Assembly: GCA_028710895.1 (NCBI GenBank)
Contig: JAQTTH010000016.1
Coordinates: 1 to 64,000 of the forward strand
Length of the DNA stretch: 64,000 bases
Source: Paludibacter sp.
Lineage (GTDB): Bacteria > Bacteroidota > Bacteroidia > Bacteroidales > Paludibacteraceae
Direction of reading: 5' to 3'
This document shows positions 1-7,940 of the stretch, piece after piece. Position numbers and translations under genes: made by a program. The notes under the pieces are model-generated. The model was given only the letters and a program-made list of their open reading frames with translations. It was not told the origin of the DNA and made no database searches. Numbering within the stretch: position 1 is the first letter of the stretch; each line of letters starts with the position of its first letter.

Positions 1-23
1 ATTTATTCCCTTTTCTTGTAAAA

Positions 24-128
24 GTGGTCAGTATCCGCCGTATTGTCAGTAAAATCTTCTTATTTTAAACCAAAATTACGGTATCTTTGTTCCGGATTTA
101 GGTGGTCAGTATGCTCCGGTTTATCCAG
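24..128. repeat. Two direct repeats, possible IS21-type transposon end
   Basis: GTGGTCAGTATCCGCCG at 24-40 and GTGGTCAGTATGCTCCGG at 102-119 are direct repeats 78 bp apart, and the similarity extends weakly downstream. IS21-family elements carry several spaced direct repeats at their ends, and this motif resembles ends I associate with Bacteroidota elements of that family. No transposase is present in the window, so this would be only an outer end or a remnant; the rest would lie to the left. The assignment is weak. Confidence 0.3.
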
Positions 129-160
129 ATATATCAACCCGATTACTTGTAGTTCAATTT

Positions 161-388
161 AATAGGCTACCCAACTTAGTTAGCCACTTAGGCAACTTAG
201 CTAGCCTGCTAACCAGTGTAGAAATCCGGCTATCCATGTTGGAAAGCCTGCTAACCAGTATAGAAAGCCTGCTAAGCAACTTGCCCAGCCGGCTTTTCGG
301 TGCAGTTAGCCTGCTAACCAACTTGCTTAGCCTGCTTGGCAGTATAGAAAGCCTGCTGACTAACTTGCTTAGCCGGCTAAGCAGATGA
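161..388. repeat. 21-bp degenerate tandem repeat (about 11 units)
   Basis: Units of 21 bp begin at 161, 182, 203, 224, 245, 266, 287, 308, 329, 350 and 371; typical unit AGCCTGCTAACCAACTTGCT plus T. Because the period is seven codons, the tract is open in one frame on each strand: the minus strand reads a heptad SRLSxLV (79 codons, 393 to 154) and the plus strand reads SLLTNLL. The tract ends abruptly near 388. I see no promoter or conserved domain, and openness on both strands is a by-product of the repeat, so I list it as a repeat. A small coiled-coil peptide cannot be excluded. Confidence 0.75.
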
Positions 389-495
389 TTCAATCTGCTT
401 TATCAATATACGATTTGTTGCTAAATGTTTGATATTCAGATATTAATTGCGTTTTGTTCTGCTAATACTTAGTTTTTCCGATGGTTAGAGTTATA

Positions 496-1254
496 TCAAA
501 TTTCTGTTTCGCTGTCTTTTATTAAGCCCATTTTCTTTGCCAGCTCAATTCCTCTGTGGATATTCTCAAATCCATACTTCCCTGTAAGTGCTCTCCGGTG
601 GCGGTAAACAGTTTCAACCGAATTCCCTAATTTTTCAGCAATTTCATTTGTAGTCATATTTTTTTCTATTCCTTTCAGTACTTCCAGCCTCATTTTCGGA
701 AAGATGCATTTGCCAACCTTAAAAACAATGTTATCAGTCCGCAAATCGACCAGTTTGATACAATAGTTTGGTTTTTCGCCCATTTTTACTTCCATGGGTG
801 TAATATACACGATAAAGTTTCGGATAAAACCCTCCGGACCCAGCTGCAGAGCTGTGTATTGTAGTAGAATTAGCCTGTAATCGCCCTTTTCGACCTCCAC
901 AGGGCACTGAATCTCTACTTTGTGGTTTTGCAGATCGTCCGCTGTCATTTTCTGCCCCAGTTTAAAGGCTTTTAATTTACTTTCTGCTGCCTTTTCCCTT
1001 ACTTCGGGATGGATAAGCTGCAAGAGCGATTCGGCACATAAATTCCCCTCATTGGGCTTAATCTGGAATTTATAGGGCCATTTTAATGTCTCATATACAT
1101 CGTATTGGAGGTGGTAGATCATTTGACCGGAATGAATAAGCTTAACTGATTGAGCCAGTGTGGTTTTGTCGACTTCAACGGGTTGTAGCCCACTCAATTC
1201 TTTCTTCTGATAGACCTCAATCAGGTCCAGGTACTCTTTTTCATGATTTTTCAT
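496..1254 (-). CDS. LuxR-family transcriptional regulator with PAS-like N-terminus
   Basis: 252 residues. The C-terminal part (about 185-245) is a LuxR/GerE helix-turn-helix: a segment resembling LKGIEKNMTTNEIAEKLG is followed by the recognition helix SVETVYRHRRALTGKYG. The N-terminal 170 residues look like a PAS-type sensor fold, as in many Bacteroidota one-component regulators, but I see no decisive ligand motif. There is no receiver domain and no membrane segment, so it is probably a cytoplasmic one-component regulator. It is transcribed alone and away from the polysaccharide locus. Its target and signal cannot be read from the sequence. Confidence 0.8.
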   Translation of the reverse strand: MKNHEKEYLDLIEVYQKKELSGLQPVEVDKTTLAQSVKLIHSGQMIYHLQYDVYETLKWPYKFQIKPNEGNLCAESLLQLIHPEVREKAAESKLKAFKLGQKMTADDLQNHKVEIQCPVEVEKGDYRLILLQYTALQLGPEGFIRNFIVYITPMEVKMGEKPNYCIKLVDLRTDNIVFKVGKCIFPKMRLEVLKGIEKNMTTNEIAEKLGNSVETVYRHRRALTGKYGFENIHRGIELAKKMGLIKDSETEI

Positions 1255-1666
1255 AAGATTGTAGTCTTGTTTAATTAAATTTAACGTATTTTGAAGTTAT
1301 TTAAAGTAGGTGTTTTTTTACTGAATTCCTTCCTGTTTGTGAAACTACCTAAAATTGGTTATTTTTAGATAACAAAATTTTAGCTTATTTTGCAACGTAT
1401 CAATCAAAAGCAGCCGACAGGTATGTTTACAGTAAATATACAAAAAAATAATTTTGAAAAAAAGCAGGAAGAGACAGAGAAGAGTAAGGAGAAAAATGTA
1501 AAATGAAAAATGGAGAATTGAAAATGAAAAATGTAAAATGAAAAATGAAAACTCACCACTATCCATTGTCAACTCTCAATTATCAATTGAATAACTCAAT
1601 AACAGAATAACTATTAATCGAATAACTAATAACTAAAATTAATACTAACACTTAAAATTTAAAACT
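1255..1666. other. Intergenic, AT-rich low-complexity filler
   Basis: This gap separates divergent genes. Positions 1495-1555 are a run of GAAAAATG/GTAAAATG words and 1560-1590 a run of CAATTATCAATTG-type words, the degenerate intergenic filler common in Bacteroidota. The 75-codon minus-strand frame here is low complexity and not a gene. I found no clear TAnnTTTG box for either flanking gene. Confidence 0.6.
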
Positions 1667-2374
1667 ATGCCAAGTAATCCGCGCATGCCAAGAACATTCA
1701 CCGGAATGTACAATTACCTTTTTAAAACTGAAGCTCATTTATTAGCAGGAGATCCTGATCCTGTTTGGAAGAACCTGGGAATTACAGAAGAAGAGATGAC
1801 GCAATGGTCGGCATTCAAAGCAGAATACTCCGACTTGTACTTTCAGTACAGCGATGACACCAATACCCGTACGAAAGCAATACGTGATAAGATGCAAAAT
1901 GCGCTCGACAGGGTGGTAGAATTCGATCAACGTGCCCGATTTCTCGATCGGATAGCTGCTTCACGCGAAGTAACAATTGATGACCTGAAAATATTTAATA
2001 TCAAAAAAGGTCCGTTGCAAAAATCGATAAAAACTACCCGTATTATGTCAATCAGCGAAAATGTAACAGTAACTATGCAACCGCTCGGTGGTGGTATGGT
2101 AGGGGTGAAGTGTTACAGTATGTCGGGACAACGGGCCCATATTATTGATGATGCCGATTGTGTTCAGTATGCCTACATGGTAGGATTAACACCCCCGGCA
2201 GCAGTAACAGATGAAGGTATTATATTTGGTCTGTCATCGCGGGCTTCCTTTAATCTGAGCCTTGGAGCAAATCAGGCCCGAAACAACCTGTATATTTTCT
2301 TCAGATGGTTTAATACCCGCCATCCCAAACTCGCCGGTCCCTGGGGGCCTCTACAAAATTCGGTCATAATTTGA
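1667..2374 (+). CDS. Conserved Bacteroidota protein of unknown function
   Basis: 235 residues, no signal peptide or membrane segment. The N-terminal half (about 1-110) is charged and helical. The C-terminal half (about 120-235) looks like a beta-rich domain ending in FFRWFNTRHPKLAGPWGP. A C-terminal 'RW-NTR-GPWG' signature recurs in a family of roughly 200-residue Bacteroidota proteins of unknown function, and I place it there by resemblance only. It stands alone, with a strong terminator about 50 bp downstream. No function can be proposed. Confidence 0.7.
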   Translation: MPSNPRMPRTFTGMYNYLFKTEAHLLAGDPDPVWKNLGITEEEMTQWSAFKAEYSDLYFQYSDDTNTRTKAIRDKMQNALDRVVEFDQRARFLDRIAASREVTIDDLKIFNIKKGPLQKSIKTTRIMSISENVTVTMQPLGGGMVGVKCYSMSGQRAHIIDDADCVQYAYMVGLTPPAAVTDEGIIFGLSSRASFNLSLGANQARNNLYIFFRWFNTRHPKLAGPWGPLQNSVII

Positions 2375-2421
2375 TAGTGAGTAATCAGGTTTTGAGTTTT
2401 GAGTCCTGAGTTTGGGTACAA

Positions 2422-2455
2422 ACACCTGTTCCGTTTTTCGGGATGGGTGTTTTTT
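2422..2455 (+). terminator. Rho-independent terminator after the 1667-2374 gene
   Basis: A 12-bp stem (ACACCTGTTCCG pairing with CGGGATGGGTGT, with G-T wobbles), a five-T loop and a following run of T. Confidence 0.85.
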
Positions 2456-2456
2456 A

Positions 2457-2488
2457 TAATTCATAATTCATAATTCATAATTCATAAT
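2457..2488. repeat. ATAATTC short tandem filler
   Basis: Four copies of AATTCATA words in a row, typical intergenic low-complexity DNA in this group. Confidence 0.6.
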
Positions 2489-2594
2489 ATGTTATCTGAT
2501 AGTATATCACTATGAATTCAATGTGGTTGATTCTGCATTATAAAATACGACATTATTTCATTTCAGGTCGATATAATTGTAGCAATTAAGACCT

Positions 2595-2767
2595 CAGGGC
2601 TAACGCCCCTTAAAATTATTTTTCAACTCTTTCTACAAAGATATCAGGGTTAACGCCCCTCTTGTTGTTCTACGAAGATATCAAGACTACGCCTCTGTAG
2701 CAACATAGTTGTGTAATCTTCGTAGCAAAATAATACCAATTATCAAAAAGGGGCGTAGCCCTGACAT
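2595..2767. repeat. REP-like inverted and direct repeats (GGGCTAACGCCCCT family)
   Basis: CAGGGCTAACGCCCCTT (2595-2611) and CAGGGTTAACGCCCCTC (2645-2661) are direct copies, with a degenerate third copy at 2682-2697. AAGGGGCGTAGCCCTGACAT (2748-2767) is the same element inverted. Copies one and two can each fold on themselves, and either can pair with the inverted copy. The DNA between 2456 and 2930 has no other gene-like content. Confidence 0.65.
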
Positions 2768-2932
2768 CTAAAAGAATACGTTCTTTATGAAAAAAGACAC
2801 TATATATTTTAGACAGCATCTTGCAGGTATAAGATTAGCAATAACTTTTGTTCCTTTTGTGGTTTAACTCTCCAATCTTCATTTTCCATTATAAATTATG
2901 AATTGTCAATTATGCATTATGAATTAAATCTG

Positions 2933-2940
2933 TATATTTG
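2933..2940 (+). promoter_or_regulatory. -7 box TATATTTG
   Basis: An exact match to the Bacteroidota -7 consensus TAnnTTTG, 31 bp upstream of the ATG at 2971. No good -33 box at the standard spacing. The box covers the TTG at 2938 that an ORF caller would pick, which argues that translation starts at 2971. Confidence 0.5.
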
Positions 2941-2970
2941 CCACCCGGAAAAACACTATTGAACAAAGCC

Positions 2971-4155
2971 ATGCAATTGACTCCCGAAGACAAACTGATA
3001 CTTGCCAGTGTAAAAATACATCCAACGAATGAAGAGTTGGAAACCCTGAACAGCCTTATACCACAGATTCAAAACTGGGATTATCTGGCGCAAAATATTG
3101 TTGACAGGGGGATAGGACCCTTGTTTTTCAGAAAACTACCACAGCTTTCGAATCAGGAATTGGTCCCGGCCGATGTCAGAACAAAGCTGCAACAGGCCTA
3201 TTACAGGACCTTAAGCCGGGGGATGGTACTGTATGAGGCATTCAGGAAAATTGCCGAAGCATTTAATGCAAAGGATATACAGGTAATTGCATTAAAAGGA
3301 ATCTATCTGGCTGAAAACCTGTATAAGGATATTGCTTTGCGACAGTTTAGTGATATTGACTTGTTGGTAAAGGAAGAAGATGGGTTGAAATGTTTGGTTA
3401 TTTTACAGGAACTTGGTTACACAAGCCATGAAAGTAATGTGAGTGATTTTGGAGGTGCTCTGTCAGAAATCATACATTATCCGGCAATGGTTTGTAATGA
3501 TGTTTCAGTAGAAATACACATAAAACTTCACCGCAAGACTGAGAGGTATAATTTGGCATTAGCAGATTTATGGAATAATGCACTCCCGATTGTTATTCAT
3601 AAATCGCCTGTTTATACATTTGCGTTCAATGATTTACTAATTTATCTTTGTATACATTTGGACAAACATTTTCGTGTTGGTCACATACAATTTACCTGTT
3701 TTAATGATATAACGAATCTTCTGGACAGTAATTCCGAATCTATAGACTGGCATTATTTTATTGAATCGTGTGAAAAGTATAATTGTACAGATGTTGTTTT
3801 TAAATACTTAATTTTATGTAATATAAACTTTAATGCTCCTCTTCCCCCTGCTATCATGACTACCTATAGCTCCCTTTTGACAGAAGAAGATCAATCACTT
3901 TTTGAAAAGTATTTAGTTGGATATACAGGAGCCCGAAATAACATTACTTCGCATATAATTAATTTAAATCAACTTAATACTTTTTCTGCCAGATTTAGCT
4001 ATTTTGCTGAAGCATTATTTCCACCCAAATCTTTTATGATTGAAAAATACAATATTCAGCATCCTTCGTTGTTTCTTTTCTACTATCCATATCGATACTA
4101 TATTGGATTGAAAGGATTTGTATACATACTAAGGAATAGAAAGAGTAAAGAGTAA
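2971..4155 (+). CDS. Nucleotidyltransferase family protein (NTP_transf_5-like)
   Basis: 394 residues from the ATG at 2971; the upstream in-frame TTG at 2938 sits inside the promoter box. It resembles the uncharacterised nucleotidyltransferase family PF14907, often found in polysaccharide and lasso-peptide loci. The key segment is around residues 95-130: IALKGIYLAENLYKD followed by LRQFSDIDLLV, whose D-x-D pair fits the metal-binding acidic residues of the Pol-beta-type fold. The remainder is helical with no export signal. It opens the polysaccharide locus and probably modifies a sugar or carrier, but the substrate is unknown. Confidence 0.7.
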   Translation: MQLTPEDKLILASVKIHPTNEELETLNSLIPQIQNWDYLAQNIVDRGIGPLFFRKLPQLSNQELVPADVRTKLQQAYYRTLSRGMVLYEAFRKIAEAFNAKDIQVIALKGIYLAENLYKDIALRQFSDIDLLVKEEDGLKCLVILQELGYTSHESNVSDFGGALSEIIHYPAMVCNDVSVEIHIKLHRKTERYNLALADLWNNALPIVIHKSPVYTFAFNDLLIYLCIHLDKHFRVGHIQFTCFNDITNLLDSNSESIDWHYFIESCEKYNCTDVVFKYLILCNINFNAPLPPAIMTTYSSLLTEEDQSLFEKYLVGYTGARNNITSHIINLNQLNTFSARFSYFAEALFPPKSFMIEKYNIQHPSLFLFYYPYRYYIGLKGFVYILRNRKSKE

Positions 4156-4192
4156 AGAGTAAGGAATAAGGAGTAAGGAATAAAGAGTAAAG
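4138..4192. repeat. AGTAAAGAGTAAGGA short tandem filler
   Basis: Degenerate AGTAAAG/AGTAAGGA words repeated across the end of the preceding gene and the start of the intergenic space. Confidence 0.6.
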
Positions 4193-4311
4193 CTGTCGTA
4201 AAAAGTTTAATGCATGTGGCAATAAGTTGTAGTTTGCCTTAGTTTATACAAAATCAGTAAAAATGAATGGTTAAAAGTAAAGCGTGGATTTTTATTTTTC
4301 ATTTTTATTAT

Positions 4312-4319
4312 TAACTTTG
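4312..4319 (+). promoter_or_regulatory. -7 box TAACTTTG
   Basis: Exact TAnnTTTG match 66 bp upstream of the ATG at 4386. The -33 region is T-rich without a clear TTTG. Confidence 0.5.
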
Positions 4320-4385
4320 CTGTATTGATACGAAGGTTAACCGGTCTTTTCCATTTCTGAATAGTTTACAATATTTTGATTGCCT

Positions 4386-5759
4386 ATGAAATCACGTGAG
4401 AGCGAACTTGGAAATATCTTTATTATTATCGATGTTTTTTTACTCAATCTTTCTATCTTTTTTATTTCGTGGCTGCGTTTGGATGTATCGCTTTTCGACT
4501 ATCCCAAAATAGCATTGTATCTGCTGCATGCCAATCTCTCGTTGGTAGTAACCTATTATTTTTTCCACAAAAAGAGCATTTATACGAGCAACAGTATATT
4601 CAACTGGATTAAGAACCTGAGTATACGCATGGTCGATTTTTTGCTGATCTCCACTTTTATTGCATTTATATTTCAGGCCCGCGAGTTCTATTTCAGAACC
4701 ATGATACTCGAGTATTTTCTGACATTTTATTTTTTGCTGATTCTTGTTTATTCTTTTATATTTTATTTTTTTAAGTTTAAGTTTAAAGGTCTTGGCAATA
4801 CCAACCGGGTGCTTATTCTGGGCGAGAACCGAACGAGTGCTTCGCTTCGGAATATATTTGAAGCCAATCCGATACTTGGCTACGAATTTATCGAAAACAT
4901 AGGCGTAGACACAGAACGGGCAACAATTATTGAAACCGAATTAATTGTAGAAAAAATACGGGAGCTGAATATACAGGTTGTATTTGTTGTGGTTTCGATG
5001 TTTTATAACTACAAACGCTTGCGGGAGCTTATTCTCGTTTGCAACGAACTGGGGGTTCGCATATTTTTTGTACCCGAAAATTACAGATGGTTCAATAATA
5101 AGGCAAAATCGACAATGATAGGTGGGTTGACAATGATTAACCCGCAGCAAATTCCGTTGGACAGCATTGAATTGCGTGTGATTAAACGCTTATTTGATAT
5201 GGCGTTTTCATTTTTTATCATCCTGTTTATTATGTCGTGGCTTACTCCCCTGGTGGCATTGCTCATAAAACTGAGCTCAAAAGGGCCTGTGTTTTTTGTT
5301 CAGGAACGGACGGGTATCAACAATAAAACATTCAATTGCTACAAATTCCGAAGCATGGTTGTGAATCCGGATTCGGATAAGCTACAGGCAAGCAAAGACG
5401 ATAAACGCACAACCTGGATTGGTAGGTTTATCCGAAAAACAAATATTGACGAAATGCCACAGTTTTTCAATGTTTTTATGGGGGATATGTCGGTTGTTGG
5501 TCCCCGTCCGCACATGCTAAAGCATACCGAGAGTTATTCAAACCTGATAAAACATTATCTTGTTCGTCATTTTATTAAACCGGGTATTACCGGTTGGGCT
5601 CAGGTGAATGGCTACCGGGGCGAAACCGACGAGTTGTGGAAAATGGAGAAACGGGTAGAATTTGATTTAGACTATATCGAAAACTGGAATTTGTGGTGGG
5701 ATGTGAAAATTATATTTATGACGCTCTTTGGTAAGAATGCTCAGAAGAATGCCTTTTAA
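4386..5759 (+). CDS. Polyprenyl-phosphate hexose-1-phosphate transferase (WcaJ-type), copy 1
   Basis: 457 residues from the ATG at 4386 (an in-frame TTG lies two codons upstream). It would transfer a sugar-1-phosphate from a UDP-sugar to undecaprenyl phosphate on the cytoplasmic face, the first step of repeat-unit assembly. The N-terminal 130 residues hold about four membrane helices, about 140-250 is a nucleotide-binding-like fold, and the C-terminal catalytic part begins with a re-entrant helix near 275. Catalytic features are the basic KFRSM segment, the DE dyad in NIDEMPQFFNV, VVGPRPHM and KPGITGWAQVNGYRG. The C-terminus matches classical glucose-1-phosphate transferases. It has its own promoter and is separated from copy 2 by 424 bp. 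Confidence 0.88.
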   Translation: MKSRESELGNIFIIIDVFLLNLSIFFISWLRLDVSLFDYPKIALYLLHANLSLVVTYYFFHKKSIYTSNSIFNWIKNLSIRMVDFLLISTFIAFIFQAREFYFRTMILEYFLTFYFLLILVYSFIFYFFKFKFKGLGNTNRVLILGENRTSASLRNIFEANPILGYEFIENIGVDTERATIIETELIVEKIRELNIQVVFVVVSMFYNYKRLRELILVCNELGVRIFFVPENYRWFNNKAKSTMIGGLTMINPQQIPLDSIELRVIKRLFDMAFSFFIILFIMSWLTPLVALLIKLSSKGPVFFVQERTGINNKTFNCYKFRSMVVNPDSDKLQASKDDKRTTWIGRFIRKTNIDEMPQFFNVFMGDMSVVGPRPHMLKHTESYSNLIKHYLVRHFIKPGITGWAQVNGYRGETDELWKMEKRVEFDLDYIENWNLWWDVKIIFMTLFGKNAQKNAF

Positions 5760-6107
5760 TTGTTGTTTTAGCTGCTTCCTTCTACTTCTCTTTTTTATCT
5801 TTCCGATTTTAGAATCCTGTATTTTGCCCTCCTGAGCCATGCGGGGAAAAATAAACCGATTAATCCCAGGCTTTGTATTATTTTAATATGCAACTGTTTC
5901 GTTTTTATAGAATTGGTTTGTCTAACAAATAATATTGACGTTGTAGTATAAAATGCCACATAGCTTGTTCCTGAAATTCACAGAACAATTAGCTGTATTC
6001 CTTTGTTTATCGAATAGGACGTGAAATTTTGCAGAAAAATTGTATATTCTTCCGAAATTATTTTGGTTTGATATTTTTCTTTGGAATTATAAATTAAAAA
6101 ATAATAT
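5760..6107 (+). other. Intergenic, no gene seen
   Basis: AT-rich spacer between the two WcaJ-type genes. No convincing hairpin-T terminator or ORF was found. Confidence 0.5.
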
Positions 6108-6115
6108 TATTTTTG
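6108..6115 (+). promoter_or_regulatory. -7 box TATTTTTG
   Basis: Exact TAnnTTTG match 68 bp upstream of the ATG at 6184. A TTTG lies at 6080-6083, 24 bp upstream, slightly longer than the usual 19-21 bp. Confidence 0.45.
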
Positions 6116-6183
6116 TGTCGCAAAACCAGCGACCTTATTTTTTTGTGCAGTTTACAAATTTGCAGTACCGATAAACCAACCCT

Positions 6184-7587
6184 ATGATTACAAAAAGAGA
6201 ATCGAGATTATCAAATGTGATGATAGTAGTGCAGGTGGCACTCACTTTAGTCTTATTCTTATTGACGGCTTATATTTTTCCCAATCATAAACACAGGCTT
6301 GATAATACCCTCATATTGATGCTTCAGATTGCTATTGTATGGGGATTTTTTTTATACAAACTGAATTTGGGTGTTATTTTCAGAACAGATAGTATAGCCA
6401 GTATGCTTAGGGGTTATTTAGCGACTGTGTTTTTCGGATCATTTTTCTTGTTTGTAGAGATATTGGTTATTTCTCATTTTCGTTCCATTCGCTATAATCT
6501 GGAATATGTTCAGGTATTTGCTATCATTGATTTGATCGGGTTGATTGGATTTAAAGTGATTTTCCATCAACTTATGCTAAACCTGCGCAACAATGGATTC
6601 AATTCGCGCAATGTTATAATTGTAGCCGACTCAGCCGCTATTCCATTTATAAATTCATTCATAAAGGCCAAAGACTGGGGATATCACATTGTTTCAATAG
6701 TAACACCCGATAAACAATTGAAAAGCGGTGTGAAAAGAACACGCTATATGCCAAATCAGGATATGCTCAAAAGCTATATCCACTGCAACCCCATTGATGA
6801 TGTATTCTATTGTCTACCTGTGAGCGATACACAATATAATCTGGAACAGCTTATTACTTCGATGGACGAAATCGGAGTTACACTCCACATTATGCAGCGC
6901 GCCGAAATAAAAACAAGAAGTCTGTTTTTTAAAAGTAGTAGTAGGTTGAAATACAATTTTGTAACCCATCAGACTGTGAGCGATAAATATTTGAGCCTGA
7001 AAGTAAAGGAGTTGTTTGATTTGTTCTTCAGTGTTCTGGTTTTGTTTTCGGCAGCTCCCTTGCTGGCACTCATTGCCATTCTGATTAAAGCAGAGGATGG
7101 TGGGTCAATATTCTTTAAACAGGAACGAATTGGGCAGAATGGTCGCAGGTTTAAGGTGTACAAGTTCCGAACCATGGTGATGAATGCAGAGGATTTGCTG
7201 GCTCAACTGGCTGAAAAAAATGAGGCTGACGGACCGGCATTTAAAATTGCAAATGACCCCCGTATAACAAAGATTGGACGTTTTTTGCGTAAAACTTCTC
7301 TGGACGAGTTGCCACAGTTCTATAATGTGCTCAAAGGAGAGATGTCGGTTGTGGGTCCGCGCCCACCACTGCTCAAAGAAGTGCAAAAATATGAACGGAC
7401 ACAACAACGACGACTAAGCATGAAACCCGGAATTACCTGCTGCTGGCAGGTGTGGGGCCGGCATCATGTTACATTCAATGAATGGATGCAAATGGATCTG
7501 GATTATATTGATAACTGGTCGATTATGCAGGATATAAAAATTGTATTTGCCACAGTACTTGTTGTATTTAAAGCTGATGGTCAATAA
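6184..7587 (+). CDS. Polyprenyl-phosphate hexose-1-phosphate transferase (WcaJ-type), copy 2
   Basis: 467 residues with the same architecture as copy 1: N-terminal membrane helices (about 12-125), central nucleotide-binding-like fold (about 140-250) and C-terminal phosphoglycosyl transferase domain (about 275-467). It retains KFRTM, the DE dyad in TSLDELPQFYNV and VVGPRPPLL. It differs where copy 1 has GWAQVNGYRG, reading CCWQVWGR, and it carries a longer insert after KFRTM. These differences suggest a different sugar donor. It forms its own transcription unit, with a promoter upstream and a perfect terminator downstream. Confidence 0.87.
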   Translation: MITKRESRLSNVMIVVQVALTLVLFLLTAYIFPNHKHRLDNTLILMLQIAIVWGFFLYKLNLGVIFRTDSIASMLRGYLATVFFGSFFLFVEILVISHFRSIRYNLEYVQVFAIIDLIGLIGFKVIFHQLMLNLRNNGFNSRNVIIVADSAAIPFINSFIKAKDWGYHIVSIVTPDKQLKSGVKRTRYMPNQDMLKSYIHCNPIDDVFYCLPVSDTQYNLEQLITSMDEIGVTLHIMQRAEIKTRSLFFKSSSRLKYNFVTHQTVSDKYLSLKVKELFDLFFSVLVLFSAAPLLALIAILIKAEDGGSIFFKQERIGQNGRRFKVYKFRTMVMNAEDLLAQLAEKNEADGPAFKIANDPRITKIGRFLRKTSLDELPQFYNVLKGEMSVVGPRPPLLKEVQKYERTQQRRLSMKPGITCCWQVWGRHHVTFNEWMQMDLDYIDNWSIMQDIKIVFATVLVVFKADGQ

Positions 7588-7679
7588 CACAAAAGAAAAA
7601 CAATGGCAAATGTGTGTTAATTCGCATAGATGCAACTGTTTTTAAGTATAGGTGTACTTGTTTTTTTGTAAATAATTGT

Positions 7680-7713
7680 GAGCAAACAGGATACTGTTTG
7701 CTCTTTTTTTTTT
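7680..7713 (+). terminator. Strong Rho-independent terminator after WcaJ copy 2
   Basis: A perfect 10-bp stem GAGCAAACAG / CTGTTTGCTC with a GATA loop, followed by about ten T. Confidence 0.95.
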
Positions 7714-7737
7714 CTATTAAGGATTGTCATAAATTCA

Positions 7738-7767
7738 TTGTAAATTAAAAAAAAAATATTACTTTTG
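7738..7767 (+). promoter_or_regulatory. Consensus Bacteroidota promoter of the export/assembly operon
   Basis: TTG at 7738-7740, a 19-bp spacer, then TACTTTTG at 7760-7767. Spacing and sequence both fit the -33/-7 consensus. The start point should lie near 7772, leaving a leader of roughly 165 nt before the exporter gene. Confidence 0.75.
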
Positions 7768-7821
7768 CTTGAATTAGGCTTCAGGTAAATGTATTAAATG
7801 GCATGTCTGGATCTCTTTTAT

Positions 7822-7850
7822 AATCAAATATTTACAGTATTTGATTTTTA
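7822..7850 (+). promoter_or_regulatory. Leader hairpin, possible attenuator
   Basis: AATCAAATA (7822-7830) pairs with TATTTGATT (7838-7846) around a 7-nt loop and is followed by TTTATTA. It lies inside the untranslated leader between the promoter and the ATG at 7941. The stem is A/T-rich and the T run short, so if it terminates at all it is weak. Bacteroides capsule operons are regulated by antitermination in such leaders (UpxY, a NusG paralogue), but no upxY is in the window. Confidence 0.35.
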
Positions 7851-7940
7851 TTATGGTATTAAAGAATAGGCATAAACGATAATAATATAGGTTTTATTAC
7901 GTTAGTGACATTGAAAAATCAATAATTAGTTAGGTTTTAT

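Noticed and set aside
154-393. 79-codon minus-strand frame with SRLSxLV heptads
   Set aside because: It is the reading of a 21-bp tandem repeat that is open on both strands, with no promoter, start context or domain.
1345-1572. 75-codon minus-strand frame
   Set aside because: Low-complexity filler made of AAAATG-type words.
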